Positions 6,826-15,679 of a DNA stretch of 17,467 nt are shown here, in pieces. The translations under genes were made by a program, and so were the position numbers. Below the pieces are notes generated by a model. The model was not told the DNA's origin. It was given only the letters and a program-made list of their open reading frames with translations, and searched no databases. The DNA lies in assembly GCA_031265345.1 (NCBI GenBank), contig JAISCU010000213.1, forward strand, positions 1 to 17,467, read 5' to 3'. Positions within the stretch are counted from its first letter, which is position 1. Every line of letters starts with the position of its first letter. The stretch comes from Bifidobacteriaceae bacterium. GTDB lineage: Bacteria; Actinomycetota; Actinomycetes; Actinomycetales; WQXJ01.

Positions 6826-8739
6826 ATGCCGGGATTGACCAGCGCGCTCAAGGCCAAGGTCGAGGCATGGATCGTGGCCGACCCGGATCCCGCCACCCAG
6901 GCCAAGTTGGCCGCGACCCTGGAAGCCGCCCAACGGGAAGACCCCGAAGCCCAAGCGGAACTCGCGCAAGCGTTCGCGGGCACATTGACCTTCGGCGCGG
7001 TCGGATTGCGCGGAAAACCCGGCCCTGGACCGGCCCGCATGAACCGGGCGGTTGTCATGCGGGCGACGGCTGGGCTGATGGCGTACCTGGGGAACGGCAT
7101 CGGGCAAGGGCAAGGGCAAGCGGTCACCGGCCCCGAGGGCGCCCCGCTCGCGAGCCAAGACCGCCAGTCCAACCAACCCAACCAGCCGAGCAACGAAGGT
7201 TCCAACGAAACCGACTTGGCCAGCCGTTTGGCGCGGCTGAGGCGGCCCAAATCGAAGGCGCCCGAACCGCCCAAAGTGGTGATCGGCTATGACGCTCGCC
7301 CCGAATCGGCGGTCTCCGCGCTCGACGCCGCAGGGGTGGTCGTGGCCGCGGGGGGAAGGGCGTTGTTGTGGGAGCGGCCCTGCCTCACGCCGTTGCTCGC
7401 CTACGCCGTGTTGGAGATGGCGGCGGACGCCGGACTGATGGTGACGGCATCGCGCGACCGGGCTGAAGGCAACGGCTGCAAGATCTACCTGGGGGGACGG
7501 GCCGCGTCGGACCAAGCTAGAGGCGTGCAAATTGTGCCGCCCGTCGACCGGGAACTCGCCGAGCATATGGCAAAAGCCCCGCCCGCGAACCAGGTCAAAC
7601 GCGCGCCCCGGGGTTGGGAGAGCATCGGCGACGACCTGGAGCGCGAATACCTGCTCAGGGCGGTAGCGGGCGTGGCTCCGGCACCGGGAGCGGCCGACCT
7701 GAGGATCGTCTACACGGCGACGCGCGGGCTCGGCTCACGGATCGCGCTCCCGGCCTTCGAGCGGGCAGGGTTCACGGACGTTCACCCCGTGCCGGAACAG
7801 GCCCGGCCGGACCCGGATATCCCGACCGTCACCTTGCCCGAGCCCGAACCTGAGCCTGAGCCGGCCGGCGCGATGGGCTTGGCCACGGACTTGGCGGAGC
7901 GGATCGGCGCCGACTTGGCGATAGCCCACGACTCGGAGGCAGGCCGCCTAGCTGTGGCCGTCTTCGACCCGCATGGCCCGCGCGGCGGCAGTTGGCGCGT
8001 GTTGACTGGCGACGAGTTGGGCGCGCTGCTGGGTCAGGAGGCCGCCAAAGCGTGGAGGGACGTGCCCCAGGCGCACGATGCCGCTCGCCCGGCCCTCGCC
8101 TCGTCCGTCGTCTCGTCGCGGTTGTTGGCACGCGTCGCCCGCGATCAGCTCTTGCGCCACCAACGGGCGCTGCCTGGGATGAGATGGATAGCTCGGACGC
8201 CGGGTCTGGTGTTCGGATACGAGGAGGCGGGCGGCTATTGCGTGCGCCCGGACCTGGTGCGCGACGGGGACGGAATCACCGCCGGACTGGCAGTCGCCAA
8301 ACTGGCCGCCAAGGCGAAACTCGCGGGCAAGTCCCTGATCGATTTGTTGGACGATCTCGCGCGCCGCCATGGGCTCCATGCGACCGGCCAGGTATCGCTC
8401 ACGTTTTCGGACACGTCGAGGTCGGCTGGCGCGATGAGGGCTCTGCGCCGGGTGACGCCGAAGGCCATCGGTGATGTGCCGGTCGGCCGGATGATCGACC
8501 TGGCAACCGGCTGGGAGGGCATGCCTCCGGCCGACGTGCTGGTTTTCTCGATGGCGGACGGGTCGCGCGTGGTGGTGCGGCCGTTCGGCGGCGAGCCGAA
8601 GATCGAGTGTCATTTGGAGCTCGTGGTCCCTGTGCCGCCCACGGCGGGCTTCGCCGAGCTCACCGCGATCCGAGCCCGGGCCGCCGGGAGCGTGGCCACC
8701 TTGGCCCAGGCCGTCCGCGCGATCCTCGAACCGGACTGA
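6826..8739 (+). CDS. Phosphohexomutase/phosphopentomutase homologue with altered active site
   Basis: The 637-aa protein belongs to the alpha-D-phosphohexomutase superfamily and is closest in pattern to actinobacterial PmmB and PGM2-type phosphopentomutases. Family landmarks in order: GLRG at 60-63, a Gly/Gln/Ser-rich insertion at about 90-140, GYDAR, the phosphoserine loop at S209, the metal loop at 369-374, the sugar loop GYEEAGG at 464-470 and the phosphate loop at 585-592. Several loops deviate: TASHNP is TASRDR, DPDADR is DSEAGR, TGFKWI is PGMRWI, and RPSGTEPK is RPFGGEPK. The frame is nonetheless intact. ATG 6826 follows GGAAG by 9 nt; longer in-frame starts run into array C. The neighbour cdd suggests an origin in nucleoside salvage. 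Activity is doubtful. Confidence 0.8.
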   Translation: MPGLTSALKAKVEAWIVADPDPATQAKLAATLEAAQREDPEAQAELAQAFAGTLTFGAVGLRGKPGPGPARMNRAVVMRATAGLMAYLGNGIGQGQGQAVTGPEGAPLASQDRQSNQPNQPSNEGSNETDLASRLARLRRPKSKAPEPPKVVIGYDARPESAVSALDAAGVVVAAGGRALLWERPCLTPLLAYAVLEMAADAGLMVTASRDRAEGNGCKIYLGGRAASDQARGVQIVPPVDRELAEHMAKAPPANQVKRAPRGWESIGDDLEREYLLRAVAGVAPAPGAADLRIVYTATRGLGSRIALPAFERAGFTDVHPVPEQARPDPDIPTVTLPEPEPEPEPAGAMGLATDLAERIGADLAIAHDSEAGRLAVAVFDPHGPRGGSWRVLTGDELGALLGQEAAKAWRDVPQAHDAARPALASSVVSSRLLARVARDQLLRHQRALPGMRWIARTPGLVFGYEEAGGYCVRPDLVRDGDGITAGLAVAKLAAKAKLAGKSLIDLLDDLARRHGLHATGQVSLTFSDTSRSAGAMRALRRVTPKAIGDVPVGRMIDLATGWEGMPPADVLVFSMADGSRVVVRPFGGEPKIECHLELVVPVPPTAGFAELTAIRARAAGSVATLAQAVRAILEPD

Positions 8740-8811
8740 CGCGACCCCGCCGGCCCCAGTCCGCCAACCGGCCGGACCGGCCGAACGACAACTGTCCCAA
8801 GCCCTGCGCGC

Positions 8812-8817
8812 TACGAT
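8812..8817 (+). promoter_or_regulatory. Candidate -10 element upstream of eno
   Basis: TACGAT lies 49 nt before the eno start codon and resembles an actinobacterial -10 box. No good -35 box is visible at the usual distance, so this is tentative. The upstream 70 nt after the mutase stop contain only a GC-rich inverted repeat (GGCCGG/CCGGCC) without a T tract. Confidence 0.3.
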
Positions 8818-8844
8818 GAACAGCGCACCAATTGGTTTGTTTAG

Positions 8845-10140
<1,296 letters not shown>

Positions 10141-10153
10141 CGCGGCAAGATCA

Positions 10154-10203
10154 GGGGAGGAGCCGGCGCCTGGGGGTAGGCGCCGGCCCCTCCCCCTTTC
10201 TTT
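10154..10203 (+). terminator. Rho-independent terminator of eno
   Basis: A 10-bp GC-rich stem (10162-10171 with 10178-10187, loop GGGGGT) is extended by GGGGAGG (10154-10160) pairing with CCTCCCC. A T-rich tail (TTTCTTTG) follows. It lies 14 nt after the eno stop codon and is the clearest intrinsic terminator in the window. Confidence 0.9.
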
Positions 10204-10328
10204 GTCGTTTGGGCAATCTGCACGATGCCGCGCGCCCGTCTCCCCGCGCCGTCCACAGCTCTGCTCGTGGTCGGCCTGGGCGCCGAGATTCGGTGTGGGC
10301 GGCCCCGAGCGGCAACGTCAGTCGAGGA

Positions 10329-10348
10329 ATCGACTAGAATTCTGGTCT
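10329..10348 (+). promoter_or_regulatory. Promoter and possible operator of the relBE-type pair
   Basis: TAGAAT (10335-10340) is a good -10 box and overlaps the palindrome AGAATTCT (10336-10343), a plausible autorepressor site for the antitoxin. The start codon is only 8 nt downstream, so the mRNA would be leaderless or nearly so. No clear -35 box is visible. Confidence 0.4.
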
Positions 10349-10636
10349 ATGGCCAGCGTTATGTCATTGTCGGAGGTCAAGTCCCGGCTTTCTGAGGTGG
10401 CTGACGAGATCTTTCGGACGCACGACCGCGTCAACGTCACACGGAATGGGCGCGAGTTCGTCGTGATCATGTCGGCGCAGGAGCTTGAGTCGTTGGAGGC
10501 AACGATCGAGTTGTTGGAGGACCGGGCAGCCCAAGACCGGATCAGGCAAGCTGAGAAGGATCTGGCCAATGGCGACTTCACGACTGCGGAGAGCCTGGGC
10601 AAGCTGATGGAGGAGCGGCGCCGCAGTGGCCGGTGA
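10349..10636 (+). CDS. Type II antitoxin, Phd/YefM (RelB-like) family
   Basis: This is a 95-aa protein whose N-terminal half (MSLSEVKSRLSEVADEIFRTHDRVNVTRNGREFVVIMSAQELESL, split here as recognised segments around residues 5-49) matches the Phd/YefM DNA-binding fold common in actinobacterial RelBE-type pairs. The acidic and basic C-terminal part should wrap the toxin. It would neutralise the downstream RNase and repress its own promoter. ATG 10349 is preferred because the family pattern begins 5 residues later; no Shine-Dalgarno is visible, consistent with a leaderless transcript. The stop overlaps the toxin start by 11 nt, indicating translational coupling. It lies in DNA inserted downstream of eno. 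Confidence 0.88.
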   Translation: MASVMSLSEVKSRLSEVADEIFRTHDRVNVTRNGREFVVIMSAQELESLEATIELLEDRAAQDRIRQAEKDLANGDFTTAESLGKLMEERRRSGR

Positions 10637-10904
10637 CGGTTACCGTGTGATTCTGGTGCCTGGGGCACGGCGGGCATTGTCCGAATCGCTTCCTCCTTCG
10701 GTCGCGTTCGCGGCGTACGAGTTCATTGTCGGGCCGCTGGCGGCGAACCCCTGGCGGGTCGGTGCGCCACTGCGGGCGCCCTTCGCAGGCTACCATCGCG
10801 CGCGGCGCGGCGAGTACCGGATTCGGTACCGGATAGACCGTGAGAGCCTTTTGGTCACCGTGCTGGACATCGACCACCGCCGCGACTCGTACCACGCTGG
10901 TTGA
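10626..10904 (+). CDS. Type II toxin, RelE/ParE family mRNA interferase
   Basis: The 92-aa protein has the RelE/ParE pattern: an N-terminal strand (YRVILVPGARRAL), the GPLAANPWRVGAPL turn, a basic GEYRIRYRID strand and the terminal DIDHRRDSYH motif. Members of the RelE branch cleave mRNA at the ribosome; Arg and His/Tyr residues near the C-terminus do the chemistry and are present here. The GTG start at 10626 lies inside the antitoxin gene. The pair looks complete and is probably functional. RelE and ParE activity cannot be separated from sequence alone, although the HRRDxY ending favours RelE. Confidence 0.87.
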   Translation: MAGDGYRVILVPGARRALSESLPPSVAFAAYEFIVGPLAANPWRVGAPLRAPFAGYHRARRGEYRIRYRIDRESLLVTVLDIDHRRDSYHAG

Positions 10905-10914
10905 TCGCGATTGA

Positions 10915-11991
10915 GCATTTCCGCGCAGGTGTATCGCGGCCGCCGATTGGGAGGGCCAGTCCACCGCGATACAGGTGACAGCATCCATCGGCAAATGGTC
11001 CGTCGACACGGCGAACGTCCCCGATTGGCTCACCGTCGCGGCTGGTGAGGACCGCGCGACGGGCGACCAGTTCATCGTCCGAGCAGCCCGCAACGAGGGA
11101 GCCGCGAGATCGTTCGATCTCGTGATCAAAGCAGGCGACCTGGCGAAGGCCCTGACTATCAAGCAGCAGGCCGCCCCCACGGCATCGGTCTCCTTGTCGA
11201 AGACTTCCTGGTCGGCGCCTCAGGCGGTGGGCAGTCTCGCCATCAGCGTGACGGTGAACCGCGCCAAGTGGCAGGCGGCCACGGACCAGCCGTGGCTCTA
11301 TGTGTCGCGGACGGAGGGGCTCACCGGGGCGTTGCTGGTCTTGGGCGCGGATTCCAACCCGACCAGCGCCACCCGGGTGGGCTATGTGACCGTGTCGGCG
11401 GGCACGGCGACCAAGTCCGTGAAGGTCACTCAGGCGGCGGGTTCGGCCCTGAACACGTTCGCGTGGTCTGGCGCCCAGGTCGTCGACGCGGGCGCGAACA
11501 CCGTTCTGTTCGACACCGGCCTGGCCGCGGTGGGCCCCTGGACTCTCGCGGTCGACGCGTCGTGGCTCAAAGCTTCGTCGGGCCCGGTCGCGGGCCAGGT
11601 GGCGCTGGTCGTGAACGCCAACACCGGAGCCGCCCGCGACGCCCTGGTGACCCTGCGAAAGGGCAGCGCCACGGTTGCGTCGTTCGTGGTCATCCAGCGC
11701 GGCGCGGGGCCGGGAATCTCGCTTGGGGCGACCACTTGGAAGCCCTCGGCCGCCGGTGCCGACACGTCCCGCACGGTGAACGTCGAGCGGTCCGGCGACG
11801 CGGCACCCGGCCAGTGGAGGGCCGCAGCGAACGACCCGTGGCTGTCCGTCCCGGAGGGCTGGGCCGATTCGGGCACCAACCTGATGATCGTCGCGGACAA
11901 GAACACGACCGGCGTGGCCCGCACGGGCTCCGTCCTGGTCGAATCCGCCACCGGTCAAGCGGAGGTCGTGGTCACCCAGGCCGCCAAGTAG
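10915..11991 (+). pseudogene. 5'-truncated protein of about four BACON-like repeats
   Basis: Four repeats of 80-90 residues share the pattern W...WL.V...G...V..N.....R.G.V.V..G.....V.VTQ, typical of BACON and similar Ig-like domains of cell-surface or secreted proteins. The first repeat already begins upstream of the only usable start (GTG 10975): the frame reads WEGQSTAIQVTASIGKW from about 10948 and is closed by TGA at 10912. No signal peptide, anchor or catalytic domain is present. I infer that the 5' part of a larger secreted protein was lost when this DNA was inserted or rearranged. If GTG 10975 is used, a 338-aa cytosolic protein would result. The last repeat ends at a natural-looking VVVTQAAK stop. 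Confidence 0.65.
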
Positions 11992-12305
11992 CCGCACTAC
12001 ACGGATCCACACTCGCCGCCCGATGCCGCGCACGGACCATTCGTAGCCCGTCGTCTCCCCCCGTGGCTGGGGACCCTGCCAACAGGGGGCTCCACGGGCC
12101 AGGCCGTCAGGCCTCGGTCCGACCTTCGTGATCGCTGTGGACGTGTCCAGCAGCATCGGATCAGCGCCCCCGAACGTCCCAACCGACGCCTGAGCTGCCA
12201 CCCTGGGCGGTGCCTCGCCCCCGACAGCCGCCGCGCCGCCCCCGACAGCCGCCGCGCCGCCCGCGGCAGCCCGTCATCACGAGCGCGGTGGGGCAGAATT
12301 GACAA
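11992..12305. other. Gene-free spacer before the ftsB-like gene
   Basis: This 314-nt spacer holds a hairpin at 12061-12097 (CCGTGG/CCACGG outside, CCCTG-CCAA-CAGGG inside) without a T tract. It also holds a 21-nt direct repeat at 12217-12258. A short frame at 12125-12190 reads like a von Willebrand A MIDAS segment but is only 22 residues. No gene is supported. Confidence 0.5.
12217..12258. repeat. 21-nt tandem duplication
   Basis: The 21-nt word starting GCCCCCGACAGCC at 12217 is repeated without change at 12238, and a partial third copy begins at 12259. It ends 47 nt before the ftsB-like start and may affect spacing of upstream signals. Confidence 0.8.
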
Positions 12306-12836
12306 ATGCCATCGAACAAGTCCGGACCGGGTGCTCGCCGCCCCGGAAACGCCACCCGCCTGCGCGCCCGTGCCGATGGCATCCAGGCGACCAAACGCCG
12401 CGAGGCCGTCCAGGCCGGTCGCAGGCTCAGGATCGGATTCCAGATCGCATTGCTGGCGGTGATCGGGCTCCTGGCGTTCGTACTGATCTTCCCGACCCTC
12501 AAGCTGTATATGGCGCAGCAGGTGCAGACCGAGCAGCTCGAAGCCAAAGTCGAATCCGCGGCCCAGATCAACGAGGAGCTCGAGGCGCAATTGAAACGCT
12601 GGGAGGACCCCGCCTACGTCAAGGCGCAAGCCCGCCAGCGTCTCAGCTACGCCATGCCGGGCGACCGGACTTTCCGGGTCTCGGACCCCGAGAATGCTCC
12701 CGCCGTTCCCGCCGCCCGAGCACCCGAGCCCGAACCGCCCACCCATCTGGCGGAATCCGACGCGCCTGAGCAGCCTGATCCGTGGTACGCCCAACTCTGG
12801 CAGTCCGTCGTGGTCGCCGGGAACGTCGAGCCTTGA
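12306..12836 (+). CDS. FtsB/DivIC-like septum formation initiator
   Basis: The 176-aa protein has a basic cytoplasmic N-terminus (1-42), one membrane segment (about 44-66) and a coiled coil (about 70-100). Next comes the family signature DPAYVKAQARQRLSYAMPGD (114-133), then a Pro/Glu-rich tail. FtsB/DivIC proteins form a bitopic complex with FtsL and FtsQ/DivIB that activates septal peptidoglycan synthesis. In actinobacteria this gene usually follows eno and precedes DUF501 and ppx, as it does here after the inserted segment. ATG 12306 has only a weak GGTGGGG upstream. The long acidic tail is typical of high-GC homologues. Confidence 0.9.
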   Translation: MPSNKSGPGARRPGNATRLRARADGIQATKRREAVQAGRRLRIGFQIALLAVIGLLAFVLIFPTLKLYMAQQVQTEQLEAKVESAAQINEELEAQLKRWEDPAYVKAQARQRLSYAMPGDRTFRVSDPENAPAVPAARAPEPEPPTHLAESDAPEQPDPWYAQLWQSVVVAGNVEP

Positions 12837-12856
12837 CGCCGCCAACGCGGCAATCG

Positions 12857-13573
12857 ATGGTGCTGCCCGCCACGGTTCTGCCCTCGGTCGCGCCGCCTCC
12901 CGCCACCGGCACCTGCGCTTCGCCGCACACGGCGCCTTCACCCGTCAGCGCTCGCGAGGTCCCGCAGGCCAACCGCGACCAACCACACGTGGACGATGCC
13001 GACCTTCAAGCCCTACACGCACAGCTCGGCCGGGCGCCGCGAGGGGTGGCGGCCATCGCCGCTCGGTGCGTTTGCGGCGCGCCACTGGTCGCCAAGACCT
13101 CACCACGCTTGCCGGATGGCGCGCCTTTCCCCACCTTGTACTACTTGACGCACCCGGCGGCGAACCGTGCCATCGGAAGCCTCGAATCGCGGGGCACCAT
13201 GAACGCGCTCAACCGAGAACTCAAGGAAAACGGTGCCCTGGCCGAGGCGTACCAGGGCGCCCACCGCCAGTATCTGGCTGTCCGGGAGCAGATGGCCTTG
13301 GTGAAAGAGATTGAAAACATTTCGGTCGGCGGGATGCCGGAAAGAGTCAAGTGCCTCCATGCCCTGGCCGCTCACGCCTTGGCCGAAGGGCCGGGCGTCA
13401 ATCCCATCGGCGACTGGACGCTGTTGGCCATCGCTCATGAGTGGCGGCCTGACCAGTGCGTTTGTCAAGACCAACACGAGACCGGCCACAAGGAAACCAG
13501 CGCGATGACAACCCGAGAGCCAGACTCCAGCAACGCCGCAACGCCAACAAGACGGGGCCAGAAACATGTCTGA
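12857..13573 (+). CDS. DUF501 family protein
   Basis: The core LGRAPRGVAAIAARC, CGAP, LPDGAPFPTLYYLTHP, GGMPERVKCLHALAAHALA and GPGVNPIGDW matches DUF501, a small family of unknown biochemical function almost always encoded between the FtsB-like gene and ppx. The conserved Cys and His residues in KCLHALAAH hint at a metal or redox site, but this is speculation. ATG 12857 is the first start after ftsB and gives 238 aa. GTG 12989 would remove a Pro-rich leader and fits the usual family N-terminus (VDDADLQALHAQLG) better. Neither has a clear ribosome binding site. A 40-residue C-terminal extension is unusual. The stop overlaps the ppx start by 8 nt. Confidence 0.85.
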   Translation: MVLPATVLPSVAPPPATGTCASPHTAPSPVSAREVPQANRDQPHVDDADLQALHAQLGRAPRGVAAIAARCVCGAPLVAKTSPRLPDGAPFPTLYYLTHPAANRAIGSLESRGTMNALNRELKENGALAEAYQGAHRQYLAVREQMALVKEIENISVGGMPERVKCLHALAAHALAEGPGVNPIGDWTLLAIAHEWRPDQCVCQDQHETGHKETSAMTTREPDSSNAATPTRRGQKHV

Positions 13574-14528
13574 CACCATCAGAGCGGCTGGAATCGATTG
13601 CGGCACGAATTCGATCCGCCTCCTCATCGCGGATGTAGACCCGCAACGAAAGACGCTGAAAGAGTTTCGCAGGATCATGGAGATAGTGCGCCTCGGCCAG
13701 GACGTGGATCGGACTGGGCGGTTCGCGCCGGACGCCCTCGCGCGCACCCTCGAAGCCGTCTCCCGCTACGGCCAACTGTGCAAGCAGGCGGGCGTCCAGA
13801 AGCTCCGCTTCGTGGCGACCTCGGCGACCCGCGACGCCGCCAATCGCGGCGTCTTCCTGGACGGCGTGCGTGACGAGCTCGGAGTCGAGGCCGAAGTGAT
13901 CGACGGCCTGGAGGAGGCCCGCCTCAGCTTCGCGGGCGCGCTCTCAGCCCTCAAGGGGGGCCCGCCCGCGCCGTACCTCTGCGTGGACCTGGGCGGCGGT
14001 TCGACAGAGTTGGTCATGGGCACCACCGAACCAGAGTTCGCTTACTCGGCGGACGTGGGCTGCGTCCGCATCACCGAGCGCCACTTACGATCCGACCCGC
14101 CAACCGAGGCAGAAGTGGAGGCCGCCACCGCGGACATAGACCAGGTCCTGGCAGCCGCGGCGGCCCAGGTGCCCTTCGGCCAGGCGGCCACCGTGATCGG
14201 ACTGGCCGGCTCCATCACCACGATCACCGCCCACGCCCTGGGACTCGCCCAGTACGATCCAGCCAGGATCGACGGAACGACGCTGACAGTCGAAGAAATG
14301 TTGCGATCCTGCCGAGAGCTCTGGTCGGCCAGCCGCGCGATCCGGGCCCAGATGGGTTTCCTCCACCCCGGCCGTGTCGACGTGATCGGCGCCGGCGCGT
14401 TGGTCTGGTCACGGGTGCTGTGCCGTGTGCGCAACGAGGCCCAGACGGTTGGCCGCCGCCTCGAAGAGGTTGTGACGTCCGAGCACGACATCCTGGACGG
14501 CATCGTCCTCTCGGCGGCAACGTCCTGA
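13566..14528 (+). CDS. Ppx/GppA family exopolyphosphatase or pppGpp phosphatase
   Basis: The 320-aa protein is a short, two-lobe ASKHA-fold phosphatase like mycobacterial Rv1026. GIDCGTNSIRLLIAD (9-23) is the first phosphate loop, DLGGGSTELV (141-150) the second, and E116/E117 in DGLEEA the likely catalytic region. Members hydrolyse polyphosphate and/or remove phosphate from pppGpp, linking phosphate storage to the stringent response; the short actinobacterial type often favours short chains. It overlaps the DUF501 gene by 8 nt, so the two are probably co-translated. Leu174 is encoded by TTA (14085-14087), a rare codon in this DNA, and the tRNA directly downstream has the matching anticodon. 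Confidence 0.93.
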   Translation: MSDTIRAAGIDCGTNSIRLLIADVDPQRKTLKEFRRIMEIVRLGQDVDRTGRFAPDALARTLEAVSRYGQLCKQAGVQKLRFVATSATRDAANRGVFLDGVRDELGVEAEVIDGLEEARLSFAGALSALKGGPPAPYLCVDLGGGSTELVMGTTEPEFAYSADVGCVRITERHLRSDPPTEAEVEAATADIDQVLAAAAAQVPFGQAATVIGLAGSITTITAHALGLAQYDPARIDGTTLTVEEMLRSCRELWSASRAIRAQMGFLHPGRVDVIGAGALVWSRVLCRVRNEAQTVGRRLEEVVTSEHDILDGIVLSAATS

Positions 14529-14566
14529 CCGGGCGGTATGGTGCTATCGGCGCCATCCACGACCAG

Positions 14567-14640
14567 GCCCCCATAGCCCAATTGGCAGAGGCAACCGGCT
14601 TAAAACCGGTCCGGTGCGAGTTCGAGTCTCGCTGGGGGCA
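14567..14640 (+). tRNA. tRNA with anticodon TAA (Leu), short variable loop
   Basis: All four arms fold: acceptor 14567-14573 with 14633-14639, a 3-bp D stem (14576-14578 with 14590-14592), and an anticodon stem ACCGG/CCGGT around loop CTTAAAA. The T arm is GCGAG-TTCGAGT-CTCGC. The anticodon TAA is at 14601-14603, reading leucine codon UUA. The discriminator is A14640 and CCA is not encoded. The variable region is only 5 nt (14611-14615), so this is a class I shape, whereas bacterial leucine tRNAs normally have a long variable arm. The identity Leu rests on the anticodon only. Confidence 0.9.
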
Positions 14641-14704
14641 CTTTTGATGTGCCCTGGTTCGGCCAGTCCGCCCGCCCCGGCGATCACACGGAACGCCGGT
14701 TCGC

Positions 14705-14733
14705 ATGCTTGCATTATGATAAAGTGCAAGCAT
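14705..14733 (+). promoter_or_regulatory. Operator and -10 box of the fitAB-type pair
   Basis: Perfect 9-bp arms ATGCTTGCA (14705-14713) and TGCAAGCAT (14725-14733) flank 11 nt that contain a -10-like TATGAT (14715-14720). The site is 23 nt before the antitoxin start. Ribbon-helix-helix antitoxins of this family bind such inverted repeats and block the promoter, so this is a strong candidate autoregulatory site. Confidence 0.75.
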
Positions 14734-14756
14734 ACGTCGATGAGAGGTCGTGGAAG

Positions 14757-15035
14757 ATGCCGTCTGTCACCGTCCGAAACGTGCCCGAGGAAGTGCATCG
14801 CGCTATCCGTTCGCGCGCCGCGCAGCATGGCCGCAGCATGGAAGCGGAGTTGCGCGACATCCTGGAATCCGCAGTCAGGCCGCGTGGCCGGTTGAAACTA
14901 GGCTCGACCTTGGCCCAGATAGGGCGCGAGGTGAATCTTTCCGATGCGGAGTTCGCGGTCTTCACGAGCGCCCGCAACGCCGCTAGCGCGGACGCCGCCA
15001 CCGCACATCAGGCCAGAGCGGCGAGCCTCGAATGA
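14757..15035 (+). CDS. FitA-like (VapB) ribbon-helix-helix antitoxin
   Basis: The 92-aa protein starts with the ribbon-helix-helix pattern SVTVRNVPEEVHRAIRSRAA, followed by GRSMEAELRDIL, typical of FitA-type antitoxins that bind DNA as dimers. Its C-terminal half should insert into the partner toxin. ATG 14757 follows AGAGG by 9 nt and lies just downstream of a palindromic operator; an in-frame ATG at 14649 would begin upstream of that operator. The stop codon overlaps the toxin ATG by 4 nt, the usual coupled arrangement. The pair sits immediately after a tRNA gene, a common landing place for accessory DNA. Confidence 0.9.
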   Translation: MPSVTVRNVPEEVHRAIRSRAAQHGRSMEAELRDILESAVRPRGRLKLGSTLAQIGREVNLSDAEFAVFTSARNAASADAATAHQARAASLE

Positions 15036-15451
15036 TCCTCCTGGACACGAATGTGGTTTCCGAGCCGCTGCGCCGCATGCCTGAGGGCCGTGTCATCACA
15101 TGGATAGACGCGCAGTCTTCGGAAACGCTATTCATGGCGACGATGACCGTGGCGGAGTTGCGCGCAGGCGTCGCGCTGCTACCGCTGGGCAAGCGTCGAG
15201 CCGCCCTGCGCGAAGAAATCGAGACCCGCGTGTTGCCCATGTTCATCGGCCGCGTGCTGCCGTTCGACATGGCCTGCACGGTCGCCTACGCGGAGTTGGT
15301 GGCCAGGACCCGCGCGGCCGGCCGGCCGATCGAGACGGCCGCCGCCTGCATCGCAGCAGTCGCTGTCGCCAACGGGCTCACCGTCGCCACGTGCGACACG
15401 GAGCCCTTCCTCGCGGCGGGCGTGCGCGTCGTCGACCCGTGGGAGGCGTAG
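15032..15451 (+). CDS. FitB-like (VapC) PIN-domain toxin missing one acidic residue
   Basis: The 139-aa protein has the PIN fold pattern of FitB, a Mg2+-dependent RNase held inactive by its antitoxin. D5 in LLDTNVVSEP, E42 in TVAELRAG and D122 in ATCDTEPF align with three of the four acidic residues of FitB. The fourth, D104 in the usual ADAQIAA helix, is Ala here (AAACIAA; codon GCC at 15341-15343), one base change from GAC. Other parts are intact and no frameshift is visible. It may therefore be catalytically dead or weakened while still forming the autoregulatory complex. A near-identical 75-nt piece of this gene recurs at the window end. Confidence 0.88.
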   Translation: MILLDTNVVSEPLRRMPEGRVITWIDAQSSETLFMATMTVAELRAGVALLPLGKRRAALREEIETRVLPMFIGRVLPFDMACTVAYAELVARTRAAGRPIETAAACIAAVAVANGLTVATCDTEPFLAAGVRVVDPWEA

Positions 15452-15481
15452 GCTCCGCCGGAATCACGAAAAGCCCCAGGC

Positions 15482-15493
15482 GCACGATGCCGC
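15482..15493. repeat. Copy of dispersed word GCACGATGCCGC
   Basis: This 12-mer also occurs at 4886-4897, 8073-8084 and 10220-10231 on the same strand. Around the copies at 8067 and 15474 the match extends to about 28 nt with one mismatch. Two copies are intergenic and two lie inside trpEG and the mutase gene, where both are read in the same frame as HDAA. Confidence 0.5.
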
Positions 15494-15679
15494 CCGCCCG
15501 GCACCCGCAGACGCCAAGGCCCGTACGGGTCGTGCGGGGAGCCAGCCGAATCCATTCCGGTGGCGCGTCCCCGCCCCAAGGCTCGCCCGGATCACGCACC
15601 GGCCGCGCGATAATTGGAACCCTCAAGTGTCGCGAACCATGAACTGACAATGCGACCAAGGGTATGAAGGAGGCGCTCG

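Noticed and set aside
6721..6837. 38-codon frame MEDEGEPNP... overlapping the mutase start
   Set aside because: It contains GAPGSPGSPG from 9-nt repeats and could be an upstream frame coupled to the mutase, but nothing else supports translation.
12125..12193. Trace of a von Willebrand A domain (VIAVDVSSSIGS)
   Set aside because: Only 22 residues before a stop and no supporting flanks; too short to call.
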